Source: Lelliottia sp. WAP21
Lineage (GTDB): Bacteria > Pseudomonadota > Gammaproteobacteria > Enterobacterales > Enterobacteriaceae
Reading direction: 5' to 3'
NCBI RefSeq assembly: GCF_020532665.2
Contig: NZ_JAIWPG020000004.1
Span: forward strand, 124,001 to 188,000
DNA: 64,000 bases
Shown here: piece by piece, positions 1 through 9,934 of the stretch
Numbering within the stretch: the stretch's first letter is position 1
Layout of the letters: every line of letters begins with the position of its first letter
Program-made: the position numbers and the translations under genes
The notes under the pieces: model-generated
What the model saw: only the letters and a program-made list of their open reading frames with translations
Databases searched by the model: none
What the model was told of the DNA's origin: nothing

Positions 1-725
1 CCGCCACGCTGCCGCGCCGTTACCCGGCGCTGATGGATGCGGGGATCATTGATGCCATGGCCGAAAACATGCGCGCCCGCATCATGACGATGGGGGATTC
101 AGTGGTGAAATACTCTCTGGCGTCGCTGGTGGGCTTATTAACGCTGGCGGTCTATCTGGTGCTGGTGCCCCTGATGGTCTTCTTCCTTGTGAAGGACAAA
201 GAACAGATGCTGAATGCCGTTCGCCGCATCCTGCCGCGTAACCGTGGCCTGGCGGGACAGGTCTGGAAGGAGATGAATCAGCAGATCACGAATTATATTC
301 GCGGCAAAGTGCTGGAGATGATTGTGGTCGGCGTGGCCACGTGGATAGGCTTCCTGATTTTTGGCCTCAACTATTCTCTTCTGCTGGCGGTGCTGGTGGG
401 CTTCTCCGTATTGATCCCCTATATCGGCGCATTTGTCGTCACCCTTCCGGTCGTCGGCGTGGCGCTGTTCCAGTTTGGCCTGGGGACGGAGTTCTGGAGC
501 TGTTTTGCGGTCTACCTGATTATCCAGGGGCTGGACGGCAATTTGCTGGTGCCGGTGCTGTTCTCTGAAGCGGTGAACCTGCATCCGCTGGTCATTATCC
601 TGTCGGTGGTCATCTTTGGCGGACTGTGGGGATTCTGGGGCGTGTTCTTCGCCATTCCACTGGCGACGCTGATCAAGGCGGTGGTGCATGCCTGGCCAGA
701 CGTTCCGGCGGTTGAAGAAACGTAA
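1..725 (+). CDS. perM: PerM, AI-2E-family membrane permease, C-terminal part
   Basis: The reading frame is open from the left edge, so the N-terminal part lies outside the window. About 240 residues are visible. They contain several hydrophobic spans (for example [21 protein letters not shown] and the [22 protein letters not shown] region) and the conserved [21 protein letters not shown] end typical of the AI-2E transporter/PerM family. The substrate of PerM proteins is not firmly established; related proteins export autoinducer 2 or act as Na+/H+ antiporters. The gene converges with bcp across a shared hairpin terminator. In E. coli the hyf hydrogenase operon lies between these two genes, as I recall; it is absent here. 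Confidence 0.9.
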   Translation, partial: ATLPRRYPALMDAGIIDAMAENMRARIMTMGDSVVKYSLASLVGLLTLAVYLVLVPLMVFFLVKDKEQMLNAVRRILPRNRGLAGQVWKEMNQQITNYIRGKVLEMIVVGVATWIGFLIFGLNYSLLLAVLVGFSVLIPYIGAFVVTLPVVGVALFQFGLGTEFWSCFAVYLIIQGLDGNLLVPVLFSEAVNLHPLVIILSVVIFGGLWGFWGVFFAIPLATLIKAVVHAWPDVPAVEET

Positions 726-774
726 AGACGCTGCTCAGTAGACCCCACTCCTACAGGAGACGGGTCAAATATTA

Positions 775-805
775 AAAACGGCAACCGAGGTTGCCGTTTT
801 GCTGT
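775..805. terminator. Bidirectional rho-independent terminator between perM and bcp
   Basis: A perfect inverted repeat, AAAACGGCAACC then GGTTGCCGTTTT, lies at 775-800 with a very short loop. A-runs and T-runs flank it, so it can serve perM on the plus strand and bcp on the minus strand. Confidence 0.85.
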
Positions 806-808
806 TTA

Positions 809-1279
809 TCAGGCGTTCTCTTTCAGCCATTTCAACACCACGTCGTGGTGATTGCTGGTTTTGAAGTCATCAAACACGTGCTCAACTTTACCATTCGCAT
901 CGATCAGGAAGCTGATGCGGTGAATGCCGTCGTAGGTTTTCCCCATAAAGGTTTTTTCACCCCAGACGCCAAACTGCTCGCAAACCTGATGGTCTTCGTC
1001 CGAGAGCAACGTAAAGTTCAACACCTCTTTTTCAGCGAAGCGAGATAACTTTTCTGGCTTGTCGGTGCTGATACCCAGCACATCCACGCCCGCTTTTTTC
1101 AAGTCATCCATGTTATCGCGTAGTCCGCACGCTTGTACGGTACAGCCTGGCGTCATGGCTTTTGGGTAGAAATAGACCAGAACACGCTGTCCCTGGAAGT
1201 CGGCCAAATTTACTTGCTCGCCGTCTTGATCGGGCAGGCTAAATTTCGGTGCAAGGTCACCGGCTTTCAGATGATTCAT
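809..1279 (-). CDS. bcp: Bcp, thioredoxin-dependent thiol peroxidase (peroxiredoxin Q type)
   Basis: This 156-residue cytoplasmic peroxiredoxin reduces H2O2 and organic hydroperoxides using thioredoxin. The active-site segment YPKAMTPGCTVQACGLRD places the peroxidatic cysteine at residue 46 and the resolving cysteine at residue 51, the atypical 2-Cys arrangement of E. coli Bcp. Length equals the E. coli protein. The start ATG overlaps the gcvR stop by one base (TAATG), so the two are translationally coupled and probably cotranscribed from upstream of gcvR, as in E. coli. Confidence 0.95.
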   Translation of the reverse strand: MNHLKAGDLAPKFSLPDQDGEQVNLADFQGQRVLVYFYPKAMTPGCTVQACGLRDNMDDLKKAGVDVLGISTDKPEKLSRFAEKEVLNFTLLSDEDHQVCEQFGVWGEKTFMGKTYDGIHRISFLIDANGKVEHVFDDFKTSNHHDVVLKWLKENA

Positions 1280-1848
1280 TACGCAACTCCATCCTGTTCA
1301 TGCTGGGAATAATTGACGACGTTTATACTGCCTTGCGCGTTGAGTTCTGTACAGAGCGCTTTGAAGGCTTGCTCGATATTTGATGCATCCTGTGAAGCAG
1401 GACTGTGCGCCGTAATCTGAATAAACAGCGTAGGCTGGGTGTCAGTATCACCGGGATGCGTGCGGGAGACCAGCTCGGCAATATTCATCTGATGGCTGTC
1501 AAAAAGAGCCGTGAAACGTTCAACCAGATGCGGTGAGTCAGCGACCTCGACCTGTACCCAGACGGTGGCGGGCATGGCAGGACGTGGACGGGCATTGGTG
1601 CGCTTCATCACGATCAGTAAATCCATCTCTGCGCCTTTAAGCGGCAGGGTCGATTCAATCAACGTAATGGCATTCCACGTCCCGGAAAGTAACATGATAA
1701 ACGTAAATTCTTCGCCCAGCATGGCCAGCCGGCTGTCTTCGATATTACAGCCGCAGCTGCTAACGTGGCGGGTAATGGCGTTTACGATCCCCGCTCTGTC
1801 GGCACCCAGCGCAGTGATAACCAGGTAATGTTGTGATGAGGTTGTCAA
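1279..1848 (-). CDS. gcvR: GcvR, glycine cleavage system repressor (ACT domains)
   Basis: GcvR binds the activator GcvA and, when glycine is scarce, turns it into a repressor of the gcvTHP operon. The protein has two ACT-type domains, the first starting at HYLVITALGADRAGIVNAITRHV and the second around VWVQVEVADSPHLVERFTALF. I place the start at a TTG at 1848. This gives 189 residues beginning LTTSSQHYLVI, close to E. coli GcvR (190), with an AGGAAG ribosome site seven bases upstream. A longer frame from an ATG at 1902 exists, but its extra residues do not resemble the family. The gene is divergent from dapA. Confidence 0.9.
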   Translation of the reverse strand: MTTSSQHYLVITALGADRAGIVNAITRHVSSCGCNIEDSRLAMLGEEFTFIMLLSGTWNAITLIESTLPLKGAEMDLLIVMKRTNARPRPAMPATVWVQVEVADSPHLVERFTALFDSHQMNIAELVSRTHPGDTDTQPTLFIQITAHSPASQDASNIEQAFKALCTELNAQGSINVVNYSQHEQDGVA

Positions 1849-1992
1849 ACCTGTTCTTCCTATGCGTGGTTGAGTCTCATAAGGAAAGCATAAAAAAAAC
1901 ATGCATACAACAGCCTGAACGCCTTACGTCGCTTGCTTTTATTACAGTTCCAAACGTAACATTGAGAATCTTGTTTGCACAGAGGATGGCCC

Positions 1993-2871
1993 ATGTTCAC
2001 GGGAAGTATTGTTGCGATTGTTACGCCGATGGATGAGAAAGGTAATGTCTGTCGGTCAAGCCTGAAGAAACTGATTGATTATCATGTCGCCAATGGCACC
2101 TCGGCGATTGTTTCGGTAGGGACTACCGGTGAATCTGCCACCCTGAGCCACGAAGAGCACGGTGACGTGGTGATGATGACCGTTGAACTGGCTGACGGGC
2201 GTATCCCGGTCATTGCGGGTACGGGCGCAAACGCCACCGCAGAAGCCATCAGCCTGACCCAGCGTTTTAACAACAGCGGGATTGTAGGCTGCCTCACCGT
2301 GACGCCTTATTACAATCGTCCAACCCAGGAAGGGCTTTTCCAGCACTTCAAGGCCATCGCTGAACATACTGACTTGCCGCAAATCCTGTATAATGTGCCG
2401 TCGCGTACTGGCTGCGATATGCTGCCGGAAACCGTGGGTCGTCTCTCTAAAGTCAAAAATATTATCGGTATTAAAGAGGCGACAGGGAACTTAAGTCGTG
2501 TTCATCAGATCAAAGAGCTGGTTTCTGATGACTTTATCCTGCTGAGCGGCGATGATGCCACCTCGCTGGACTTCATGCAGCTTGGCGGCCATGGCGTGAT
2601 TTCCGTTACCGCCAACATTGCAGCGCGCGATATGGCTGAAATGTGCAAACTGGCAGCGGCGGGTCATTTTGATGAAGCTCGCGTGATTAATCAGCGTCTG
2701 ATGCCGCTGCATAATAAATTATTTGTCGAACCCAATCCGATCCCAGTGAAATGGGCATGTAAGGAGTTGGGACTTGTAGCGACCGATACGCTGCGTCTGC
2801 CGATGACCCCTATCACTGACCACGGTCGTGATGTGGTGGCCTCGGCGTTGAAGCATGCCGGTTTGCTGTAA
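1993..2871 (+). CDS. dapA: DapA, 4-hydroxy-tetrahydrodipicolinate synthase
   Basis: DapA condenses pyruvate with aspartate semialdehyde, the first committed step to diaminopimelate and lysine. The 292-residue protein has the (beta/alpha)8 family motifs. The Schiff-base lysine is K161 in GIKEATG, the catalytic tyrosines are Y107 (YYNRP) and Y133, R138 is the carboxylate ligand, and GTTGES at 43-48 supplies the proton-relay threonines. I chose the ATG at 1993, just after GAGGA, because it matches the E. coli length; an in-frame ATG at 1975 adds six unrelated residues. bamC follows after 16 bases, so the two are likely one operon as in E. coli. Confidence 0.97.
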   Translation: MFTGSIVAIVTPMDEKGNVCRSSLKKLIDYHVANGTSAIVSVGTTGESATLSHEEHGDVVMMTVELADGRIPVIAGTGANATAEAISLTQRFNNSGIVGCLTVTPYYNRPTQEGLFQHFKAIAEHTDLPQILYNVPSRTGCDMLPETVGRLSKVKNIIGIKEATGNLSRVHQIKELVSDDFILLSGDDATSLDFMQLGGHGVISVTANIAARDMAEMCKLAAAGHFDEARVINQRLMPLHNKLFVEPNPIPVKWACKELGLVATDTLRLPMTPITDHGRDVVASALKHAGLL

Positions 2872-2887
2872 AGTTTAGGGAGATTTG

Positions 2888-3922
2888 ATGGCTTACTCAG
2901 TACAGAAGTCGCGCCTGGTGAAGGTTGCGGGTGTTTCGCTTGTTATGCTGCTCGCTGCCTGTAGTTCTGACTCGCGCTATAAGCGCCAGGTGAGCGGTGA
3001 CGAATCCTATCTGGATGCGACGCCGCTAGCTGAACTTCATTCACCAGCTGGCATGATCCTGCCGATTCAGAACGGCGATTACAACATTCCGGTGACTAAC
3101 GGTAGCGGTGCAGTTGGTAAAGCGCTTGATATTCGTCCCCCAGCGCAGCCTCTGGCGCTGGTGAGCGGTGCGCGCACCCAGTTTACCGGGGATTCCGCGA
3201 CATTGCTGGTGGAAAATAGCCGCAACAATACCCTTTGGCCGCAGGTTGTCAGCGTGCTTCAGTCGAAAAATTACACGATTGACAAGCGTGACGATGCCAG
3301 CCAAACGCTGACAACAGACTGGATCGAATGGAGCCGTCTGGATGAAGATCAGCAGTACCGTGGTCGTTATCAAGTCTCTGTAAAACCACAGGGTTATCAG
3401 CAGGCCGTAACGGTTAAGCTGTTGAACCTGGAGCAGGCGGGTAAACCGGTTGCGGATGCAGCGTCTATGCAGCGTTACAGCACCGAGCTGCTGAACGTCA
3501 TTGCGTCCGGTCTCGATAAGAACGCGACCGATGCTGCCAATGCATCCCAGAACCGCAGCGGCAACACGTTCGATGTGCAGAGCGCAGCGGATGACACCGG
3601 TCTGCCAATGCTGGTGGTTCGTGCGCCATTTAACCAGACCTGGCAACGTCTGCCCGCCACCCTTGAAAAAGTGGGCATGAAAGTGACCGACAGCACCCGT
3701 TCAACGGGCAGCATCTCGGCGACGTATAAGCCGTTGTCGGACAGTGCATGGCAGGAACTGGGGGCTCGCGATCCAGAGCTGGCGTCCGGGGATTACAAAA
3801 TCCAGGTCGGCGACCTTGATAACCGCAGTAGCTTGCAGTTTATCGACCCGAAAGGTCACACGCTGACCCAGTCGCAGAACGATGCGCTGGTGGCTGTCTT
3901 CCAGGCCGCATTCAGCAAATAA
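2888..3922 (+). CDS. bamC: BamC, outer membrane protein assembly lipoprotein
   Basis: BamC is a lipoprotein of the BAM complex that folds beta-barrels into the outer membrane. The 344 residues start with a signal peptide ending in lipobox LLAAC, with lipidated Cys25. An unstructured N-terminal segment rich in conserved residues follows ([23 protein letters not shown]), which in E. coli contacts BamD. Two helix-grip domains follow. The ATG at 2888, not the TTG at 2885, gives the E. coli length and has TAGGGA upstream. The gene follows dapA in the same transcript and ends at a hairpin terminator. Confidence 0.96.
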   Translation: MAYSVQKSRLVKVAGVSLVMLLAACSSDSRYKRQVSGDESYLDATPLAELHSPAGMILPIQNGDYNIPVTNGSGAVGKALDIRPPAQPLALVSGARTQFTGDSATLLVENSRNNTLWPQVVSVLQSKNYTIDKRDDASQTLTTDWIEWSRLDEDQQYRGRYQVSVKPQGYQQAVTVKLLNLEQAGKPVADAASMQRYSTELLNVIASGLDKNATDAANASQNRSGNTFDVQSAADDTGLPMLVVRAPFNQTWQRLPATLEKVGMKVTDSTRSTGSISATYKPLSDSAWQELGARDPELASGDYKIQVGDLDNRSSLQFIDPKGHTLTQSQNDALVAVFQAAFSK

Positions 3923-3928
3923 AATCGA

Positions 3929-3956
3929 GGGCTGGTTAATCCAGCCCTTTTTATTT
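3929..3956 (+). terminator. Rho-independent terminator after bamC
   Basis: GGGCTGG, loop TTAAT, CCAGCCC at 3929-3947 is followed by a T-rich tract. It closes the dapA-bamC transcript immediately before the purC operator. Confidence 0.85.
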
Positions 3957-3963
3957 TCGTGCT

Positions 3964-3987
3964 ACGCAAACGTGTGCGTGGCATAAT
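3964..3987 (+). promoter_or_regulatory. Probable PurR operator and -10 element of purC
   Basis: ACGCAAACGTGTGCGT at 3964-3979 is a near-perfect palindrome matching the known PurR operator consensus (ACGCAAACGTTTNCNT). CATAAT, a plausible -10 element, follows at 3982-3987. The site lies about 50 bases before purC, which is a member of the PurR regulon in E. coli. Confidence 0.8.
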
Positions 3988-4031
3988 ATTCCCAGTTTTG
4001 AATACATATCATCACACCAGGAGTAATGAAG

Positions 4032-4745
4032 ATGCAGAAGCAAGCTGAGTTGTATCGTGGCAAAGCGAAGACCGTATACAGCACCGAAAACCCGGATCTG
4101 TTGGTGCTCGAGTTCCGCAATGATACGTCAGCAGGGGATGGCGCACGCATTGAGCAGTTCGACCGTAAAGGGATGGTGAACAACAAGTTCAACCACTTCA
4201 TTATGAGCAAACTGGCCGAAGCGGGTATTCCTACCCAGATGGAAGCGTTGCTGTCCGACACGGAATGTCTGGTTAAAAAACTGGATATGGTGCCGGTTGA
4301 ATGTGTTATTCGTAACCGCGCCGCAGGCTCACTGGTGAAGCGCCTGGGTATCGAAGAGGGTATCGAACTTAACCCGCCACTGTTTGATCTGTTCCTTAAA
4401 AATGACGAAATGCACGACCCGATGGTCAACGAATCCTACTGCGAAACCTTTGGCTGGGTGAGTAAAGAGAACCTGGCACGGATGCAGGAACTGACCTATA
4501 AAGCGAACGATGTGCTGAAAAAGCTGTTTGACGATGCGGGTCTGATCCTTGTCGATTTCAAGCTGGAGTTCGGGCTGTATAAGGGTGAAGTGGTGCTGGG
4601 TGATGAGTTCTCCCCGGATGGCAGCCGCCTGTGGGATAAAGAAACCCTCGATAAAATGGACAAAGACCGTTTCCGTCAGAGCCTGGGTGGCCTGATTGAA
4701 GCCTATGAAGCCGTCGCGCATCGTCTGGGCGTTAAACTCGACTGA
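4032..4745 (+). CDS. purC: PurC, SAICAR synthase
   Basis: PurC joins aspartate to CAIR using ATP, giving SAICAR in de novo purine synthesis. The 237 residues match E. coli PurC in length and sequence: the N-terminal [14 protein letters not shown]-binding strand, the [11 protein letters not shown] signature near residue 90, and the [24 protein letters not shown] segment that binds substrate and metal. Start choice: AGGAG at 4019-4023 sits eight bases before the ATG at 4032 but only two bases before the alternative ATG at 4026, so I use 4032. A PurR operator precedes it. Confidence 0.96.
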   Translation: MQKQAELYRGKAKTVYSTENPDLLVLEFRNDTSAGDGARIEQFDRKGMVNNKFNHFIMSKLAEAGIPTQMEALLSDTECLVKKLDMVPVECVIRNRAAGSLVKRLGIEEGIELNPPLFDLFLKNDEMHDPMVNESYCETFGWVSKENLARMQELTYKANDVLKKLFDDAGLILVDFKLEFGLYKGEVVLGDEFSPDGSRLWDKETLDKMDKDRFRQSLGGLIEAYEAVAHRLGVKLD

Positions 4746-4757
4746 TTTTTCTCCGTT

Positions 4758-4783
4758 GCCAAAGGATCTGCGCATCCTTTGGC
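4758..4783 (+). terminator. Stem-loop after purC, possible terminator
   Basis: A perfect ten-base stem, GCCAAAGGAT with ATCCTTTGGC around loop CTGCGC, lies 13 bases after the purC stop. It lacks a proper T-run, so it may protect the 3' end or need Rho rather than act as a strong intrinsic terminator. Confidence 0.5.
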
Positions 4784-4866
4784 CTCTTACGCTTGTTTAC
4801 TATGGTAATCCTGCCACTAACCGCCTACGATCACTCTATGACTGTTGGGATTGATTCGAGGTGTTT

Positions 4867-5730
4867 ATGCGCTGGCAAGGGCGTCGTGAAAGTGACAATG
4901 TAGAAGACAGGCGCAGTAGTGGCGGGCCATCAATGGGCGGGGGCGGTTTCCGCTTACCCACCGGTAAAGGCGGTATCGTCCTTCTGGTCATCGTTCTGGT
5001 GGCAGGGTATTACGGGGTCGATCTCACCGGTTTAATGACGGGCGAGCCGATTCAGCAACAGCAAACCTCACAACGATCCATCAGTCCTGATGAAGATGAA
5101 GCCGCGAAATTCACCTCAGTGATTCTGGCAACCACCGAGGACTCCTGGAGCCAGCAGTTCGAGAAAATGGGCCGTACCTACCAGCAACCCAAGCTGGTGA
5201 TGTATCGTGGCGCAACGCGTACTGGCTGCGGTACCGGTCAATCGGTGATGGGCCCGTTCTATTGTCCAGCCGACGGCACGGTATATATTGACCTCTCTTT
5301 CTATGACGACATGAAACGCAAATTAGGCGCTGACGGTGATTTCGCCCAGGGCTACGTTATTGCGCATGAGGTCGGTCACCACGTGCAGAAATTACTCGGT
5401 ATCGAACCCAAAGTGCGCCAGTTACAGCAAAATGCCAGCCAGGCGGAAGTGAACCGTCTTTCGGTGCGTATGGAGTTACAGGCAGACTGCTTTGCAGGCG
5501 TCTGGGGCAACAGTATGCAGCAGCAGGGCGTGCTGGAAACAGGCGATCTTGAAGAGGCGCTGAATGCCGCCCAGGCGATAGGTGACGACCGGCTTCAGCA
5601 GCAAAGCCAGGGGCGCGTCGTGCCAGACAGCTTCACGCACGGAACCTCTGAACAGCGTTACAGCTGGTTCAAGCGGGGCTTCACCAGTGGCGATCCGGCG
5701 CAGTGCAATACCTTTGGTAAAGAGCTGTAG
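4867..5730 (+). CDS. ypfJ: YpfJ, putative neutral zinc metallopeptidase (membrane anchored)
   Basis: The 287-residue protein belongs to the YpfJ zinc metallopeptidase family (PF04228). A Gly/Ser-rich N-terminal tail leads to one membrane segment at about residues 36-50 ([15 protein letters not shown]), so the rest probably faces the periplasm. The HEVGHH zinc-protease motif is at residues 167-172, and ELQADCFAG (downstream glutamate ligand) follows. The physiological substrate is unknown. The ATG at 4867 follows GAGGTG; a GTG at 4861 would add two residues. tmcA starts two bases after the stop. Confidence 0.88.
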   Translation: MRWQGRRESDNVEDRRSSGGPSMGGGGFRLPTGKGGIVLLVIVLVAGYYGVDLTGLMTGEPIQQQQTSQRSISPDEDEAAKFTSVILATTEDSWSQQFEKMGRTYQQPKLVMYRGATRTGCGTGQSVMGPFYCPADGTVYIDLSFYDDMKRKLGADGDFAQGYVIAHEVGHHVQKLLGIEPKVRQLQQNASQAEVNRLSVRMELQADCFAGVWGNSMQQQGVLETGDLEEALNAAQAIGDDRLQQQSQGRVVPDSFTHGTSEQRYSWFKRGFTSGDPAQCNTFGKEL

Positions 5731-5732
5731 TT

Positions 5733-7757
5733 TTGCTCGTCAGGGATGAAACGATTGCGCCCTTCGCGTCAATCGTGGCGCAGTTAGCGCGAGAAGGGCA
5801 TCGCCGCCTGGTTGTGCTGAGTGGCGATCCTGACTGGTCACAGGCCCGTTCGCGGGCATTGCGCGAGCCGCTCCCCGGAGACTGGCTATGGGTAGGGGAC
5901 GACGCGCCCGTTGAGCCAGGCTGCGCGCCCCAGGCCCTCAGCAGGCTGCTGGGGCGCGAGTTCACCCATGCTATCTTCGATGCCCGTCGCGGGTTCGATG
6001 TTTCAGCCTTTGCGGCACTCAGCGGCACGCTGCGTGCCGGTAGCTTGCTGGTCCTGTTGCTTCCTGCACTGAACCATTGGCCTGAGCAGGTCGACCAGGA
6101 CTCGGTGCGCTGGAGTGACAGTCCCACTCCTGTTCCTACTCCCCGTTTTGTTCATCATTTTTGTCGGGTGATCGCCCAGGATCCAGCGGTCATTGTCTGG
6201 CAGCAGCATGAACCTTTAACTCTCGTTCCCGTGCCTTGTGCCCCAGACTGGTTTCCTGCCAACGGCGAGCCTTTGCAGGAACAGGCGACGATTTTGTCCG
6301 CGTTAACCTCGATGGCATCCGGCGTTGCCGTGGTGACTGCTCCCCGTGGACGCGGAAAGTCGGCGCTTGCTGGCATGTTGTTGCAGCGTATTCAGGGAAA
6401 CGCGCTCGTCACGGCTCCTGCGAAAGGGGCAACAGACGTTATTGCGCAGTTTGCCGGTGACAAATACCGGTTTATGGCCCCGGATGCGCTGTTGGCCTCC
6501 ACTGAAGTGGCTGACTGGCTGATCATTGATGAAGCAGCCGCCATTCCCGGCCCTCTGCTTGAGAAGCTGGTATCACGCTTTTCGCGCGTCCTGCTGACCA
6601 CCACCGTGCAAGGCTATGAAGGAACGGGGCGGGGGTTTTTGCTTAAATTCTGCGCGCGCTTTAGCCATCTGCATCATTATTCACTTTCATTGCCCGTCCG
6701 CTGGGCGCCAGGCTGTCCCCTTGAACGGGTGATTGCCAGCGCTTTGCTTCTGGACGATGAAACTGGACCTACACCCCTTACGGGGGAAACGTCCATTACC
6801 CCTGTGGAGCCACAGGTCTGGGAACATCAGCCTCTCCTTGCGGCACGCATCTATGCGCTGCTGTGCTCTGCGCACTACCGTACTTCCCCCCTCGATCTGA
6901 GACGCATGATGGATGCGCCGGGCCAGCATTTTGCCGTGGCACAGGTGGCCGACACGCTCACCGGCGCGCTGTGGCTGGTGGATGAAGGGGGATTAAGCCC
7001 GGCGCTGAGTCAGGCCGTCTGGGCGGGTTACCGTCGGCCTCGGGGTAATCTTGTGGCGCAATCGCTGGCAGCTCACGGCGGTGCGCCGCTTGCCGCGACG
7101 CTGACAGGGCGGCGCATCTCTCGCGTGGCGGTGCATCCTGCATGTCAGCGAGCGGGCACAGGCCAGGCACTGATTCATTCCGTCAGCCGGACGGAAGGCC
7201 TGGACTATCTTTCCGTCAGCTTCGGCTATACCGACGAACTGTGGCGCTTCTGGCAGCGTTGCGGCTTTGTGCTGGTGCGGATGGGTAGCCATCGGGAAGC
7301 GAGCAGCGGATGTTATACCGCAATGGCGCTGTTGCCGCTCACGGCAGCGGGCAGGGCGTTATGCGAAGGCGAGCATCGCAGGCTTTGTCGGGATGCGCGG
7401 GTGATTGAACGCTGGAATGGCGAAAAGATCCCTGTCGACGATGGCTGGACGTCTACCCTTAACAGTGACGACTGGCTGGAGCTGGTTGGATTTGCCTTTG
7501 CCCACCGGCCTTTTTCTGCCTCTGTGGCTGCGTTGACGCGGTTGCTGATGGAAAGCGATCTGCCTCTTCAGGCTCTGCGGGGTAAAATCGAGAAGGGGCA
7601 GGACGATGCCGCACTGGGGTCATCCCTGGCACTTCAGGGGCGCAAAGCGCTGCTGACGGCGCAACGCGCTGAGACGGCTGAGGCATTGTCAGCCCTGGAT
7701 CGCCCCCGCTGCGATCGGCTGAAATCGGCCATTATGCAATGGCAATTTTTTCAATGA
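5733..7757 (+). CDS. tmcA: TmcA, tRNA(Met) cytidine acetyltransferase
   Basis: TmcA acetylates the wobble cytidine 34 of elongator tRNA-Met to ac4C using acetyl-CoA and ATP, preventing misreading of AUA codons. The 674 residues align along their length with E. coli TmcA (671). They contain an N-terminal TmcA_N region, an RNA-helicase-like ATPase module with Walker A TAPRGRGKSAL near residue 205 and DEAAAIPGPLL as Walker B, a GNAT acetyltransferase module (RISRVAVHPACQRAGTGQALI), and the SFGYTDELWRFWQRCGFVLVR core, then a C-terminal tRNA-binding tail. Translation must start at TTG 5733, two bases after ypfJ stops, so it is probably coupled. Confidence 0.95.
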   Translation: MLVRDETIAPFASIVAQLAREGHRRLVVLSGDPDWSQARSRALREPLPGDWLWVGDDAPVEPGCAPQALSRLLGREFTHAIFDARRGFDVSAFAALSGTLRAGSLLVLLLPALNHWPEQVDQDSVRWSDSPTPVPTPRFVHHFCRVIAQDPAVIVWQQHEPLTLVPVPCAPDWFPANGEPLQEQATILSALTSMASGVAVVTAPRGRGKSALAGMLLQRIQGNALVTAPAKGATDVIAQFAGDKYRFMAPDALLASTEVADWLIIDEAAAIPGPLLEKLVSRFSRVLLTTTVQGYEGTGRGFLLKFCARFSHLHHYSLSLPVRWAPGCPLERVIASALLLDDETGPTPLTGETSITPVEPQVWEHQPLLAARIYALLCSAHYRTSPLDLRRMMDAPGQHFAVAQVADTLTGALWLVDEGGLSPALSQAVWAGYRRPRGNLVAQSLAAHGGAPLAATLTGRRISRVAVHPACQRAGTGQALIHSVSRTEGLDYLSVSFGYTDELWRFWQRCGFVLVRMGSHREASSGCYTAMALLPLTAAGRALCEGEHRRLCRDARVIERWNGEKIPVDDGWTSTLNSDDWLELVGFAFAHRPFSASVAALTRLLMESDLPLQALRGKIEKGQDDAALGSSLALQGRKALLTAQRAETAEALSALDRPRCDRLKSAIMQWQFFQ

Positions 7758-7830
7758 CTTCTTCAGTAAAGTGGCATGGTCATTACCCCACAGAGGCGTA
7801 GAATCCAGCTTAACGATTCAGGAGACTGCC

Positions 7831-8526
7831 ATGAAACACGACCATTTTGTTGTACAAAGCCCCGATAAACCCGCGCAACAATTATTACTCTTGTTCCATG
7901 GTGTCGGGGATAATCCGGTCAATATGGGGCAAATTGGTAGCTGGTTTGCGCCCGTCTTCCCCGATGCCCTGATCGTCAGCATTGGCGGCGTGGAAGCCTG
8001 CGGTCCTGACGGACGTCAGTGGTTTTCCGTACAGGGTGTCAGCGAAGAGAATCGTCAGGCACGCATTGATGCCATCATGCCGACGTTTATCGAAACGGTA
8101 CGCTACTGGCAGGAGCAGAGCGGTGTTAACGCTGCGGCTACGGCGCTGATTGGCTTCTCCCAGGGAGCGATCATGTCCCTTGAGAGCGTGAAAGCGCAGC
8201 CGGGGCTTGCCTCACGCGTGATTGCCTTTAACGGACGTTTCGCCACCTTACCGGAAACCTCCACGACCTTAACGACGATCCATTTGATCCACGGCGGTGA
8301 AGATCGGGTTATTGAGCTATCCCATGCGGTTGCGGCGCAGGAAGCCTTAATTCGGGAAGGCGGCGATGTGACGCTGGATATCGTCGATGAGCTGGGACAT
8401 GCCATTGACGATCGCAGCATGCAGTTTGCGCTGGATCACCTGCGTTACACCGTGCCGAAGCACTACTTTGACGAGGCGCTGAGCGGTGGTAAACCAAACG
8501 ATGATGATATCGTTGAGTTTATGTGA
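7831..8526 (+). CDS. ypfH: YpfH, alpha/beta-hydrolase esterase
   Basis: This 231-residue protein of the phospholipase/carboxylesterase family (PF02230) has general esterase activity on short acyl esters in E. coli. The oxyanion segment LLLFHGVGDN is at about 19-28, and the nucleophile is Ser110 in GFSQG. An acidic residue follows in HGGEDRVI and the catalytic histidine lies in DELGHAID. I use the ATG at 7831 after GGAGA. The upstream in-frame extension to 7771 overlaps the intergenic stretch after tmcA and has no family match. Confidence 0.92.
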   Translation: MKHDHFVVQSPDKPAQQLLLLFHGVGDNPVNMGQIGSWFAPVFPDALIVSIGGVEACGPDGRQWFSVQGVSEENRQARIDAIMPTFIETVRYWQEQSGVNAAATALIGFSQGAIMSLESVKAQPGLASRVIAFNGRFATLPETSTTLTTIHLIHGGEDRVIELSHAVAAQEALIREGGDVTLDIVDELGHAIDDRSMQFALDHLRYTVPKHYFDEALSGGKPNDDDIVEFM

Positions 8527-8528
8527 TA

Positions 8529-8563
8529 TTTGACCGCCTTCTTCGCAGAAGAGGGCGGTCAAA
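8529..8563. terminator. Bidirectional terminator between ypfH and ypfN
   Basis: TTTGACCGCC pairs with GGCGGTCAAA, and an inner CTTCT/AGAAG stem extends the hairpin. It separates the convergent ypfH (plus) and dapE-ypfN (minus) transcripts. Confidence 0.8.
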
Positions 8564-8573
8564 GCAGAACGGA

Positions 8574-8771
8574 TTACTTCGTCTGGTCTTTATTCGGCCA
8601 GTTGTCGTCGTCGTCCCACTTATCGTTAAAGTCACGATGAGGCGGGAGCTCAGGTTTATTGGCGAGGAACTTCTTGTGATCGACGCGCTTTAGATCTTTG
8701 ATGACGTTCAGCAGCACACCGACCAGGAACACCAACACCAAAATCCACCAATATTTAGCCAGCCAGTCCAT
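8574..8771 (-). CDS. ypfN: YpfN, small UPF0370 membrane protein
   Basis: This is a 65-residue protein with one transmembrane helix near the N-terminus ([18 protein letters not shown], residues 7-24). A basic stretch and a very acidic, tryptophan-containing tail follow ([15 protein letters not shown]). It matches the UPF0370 family of E. coli YpfN. Its function is not known to me. It lies 25 bases after dapE on the same strand and is probably cotranscribed with it. Confidence 0.9.
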   Translation of the reverse strand: MDWLAKYWWILVLVFLVGVLLNVIKDLKRVDHKKFLANKPELPPHRDFNDKWDDDDNWPNKDQTK

Positions 8772-8796
8772 TCGCTATTCCTTCTCAGAGCACTCG

Positions 8797-9924
8797 TCAG
8801 GCGACGAGTTGCTCCATGATACGTTGATACATTCTTGCCAGTAGCTGTAAATCAGCCGCGTTCACGCATTCGTTAATTTTATGAATGGTGGCGTTTACTG
8901 GTCCCAGTTCGACAACCTGTGCACCCATACGAGCAATAAAGCGCCCGTCTGATGTCCCTCCGGTCGTCAGCAGTTGTGGTTTTATTTCATTATAGTGCGC
9001 GATAGCATTTACCACCGCATCAACCAGCTTGCCGCGCTGTGTCAGGAACGGCTGACCGGAAAGCCACCAGTCCACGGTGTAACGCAGGGCGTGTTTTTCC
9101 AGCAGGGCGTAAACCCGGGCTTTAATCATTTCATCAGTGAGTTCCGTACTGAAACGGAAGTTGAACTGGACAAAAAGATCGCCTGGAATGACGTTGTTAC
9201 TGCCAGTGCCGGCCTGCACGTTAGCAATCTGCATGCTGGTCGGCGGGAAGAATTCATTTCCCTTATCCCACTCGATTCCCACCAGCTCGTTAAGCATCGG
9301 TGCGGCACGGTGAACCGGGTTATCCGCCAGATGCGGATAGGCAACATGGCCTTGTACGCCATGAATGGTCAGGTTGCAGGTCAGTGACCCGCGACGACCG
9401 TTTTTCACGACATCACCCACCACTTCCGTACTGGAGGGTTCACCCACCAGACAATAATCCAGGCGTTCCTGACGCGCCATCAGCGTTTCGACAACCTTCA
9501 CGGTGCCATTTTTGGCACTGGCTTCTTCATCAGAGGTGATCAAAAACGCAAGACGATTTTTATGATGAGGGTGCTGGGCTACAAAGCGCTCTGCCGCCAC
9601 AACCATCGCCGCCAGGGAACCTTTCATATCTGCCGCGCCGCGTCCGAACAACATACCGTCGCGAATGGTCGGTTCAAACGGCGGGTTAATCCAGCGGTCT
9701 GCGTCGCCCGCCGGAACCACATCGGTATGCCCGGCAAATGCCAGCGTTTCGCCCTGACCGCGCCAGGCCCAGAAATTCTGGGTGTCGCCACTATCCATAC
9801 GCTCGATGGTAAAACCAATCGCACGCAGGCGTTCAATCATTAACGCCTGACAACCTGCGTCATCCGGGCTAAGGGAAGGACGGCGAATAAGCTGCTGAGT
9901 CAGCTCAATGACCGGGCAAGACAT
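8797..9924 (-). CDS. dapE: DapE, succinyl-diaminopimelate desuccinylase
   Basis: DapE removes the succinyl group from N-succinyl-LL-diaminopimelate in lysine and peptidoglycan precursor synthesis. It is a 375-residue M20-family dinuclear zinc enzyme. FAGHTDVVP carries the first His ligand, GRGAADMKG the bridging Asp, and TSDEEASA the catalytic and ligand glutamates; a dimerisation domain sits between. The ATG at 9924 gives the E. coli start [10 protein letters not shown]; the longer frame to 9972 runs into yffB. It is preceded by yffB (10 bases) and followed by ypfN, the same operon as in E. coli. Confidence 0.97.
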   Translation of the reverse strand: MSCPVIELTQQLIRRPSLSPDDAGCQALMIERLRAIGFTIERMDSGDTQNFWAWRGQGETLAFAGHTDVVPAGDADRWINPPFEPTIRDGMLFGRGAADMKGSLAAMVVAAERFVAQHPHHKNRLAFLITSDEEASAKNGTVKVVETLMARQERLDYCLVGEPSSTEVVGDVVKNGRRGSLTCNLTIHGVQGHVAYPHLADNPVHRAAPMLNELVGIEWDKGNEFFPPTSMQIANVQAGTGSNNVIPGDLFVQFNFRFSTELTDEMIKARVYALLEKHALRYTVDWWLSGQPFLTQRGKLVDAVVNAIAHYNEIKPQLLTTGGTSDGRFIARMGAQVVELGPVNATIHKINECVNAADLQLLARMYQRIMEQLVA

Positions 9925-9934
9925 AGACTGCACC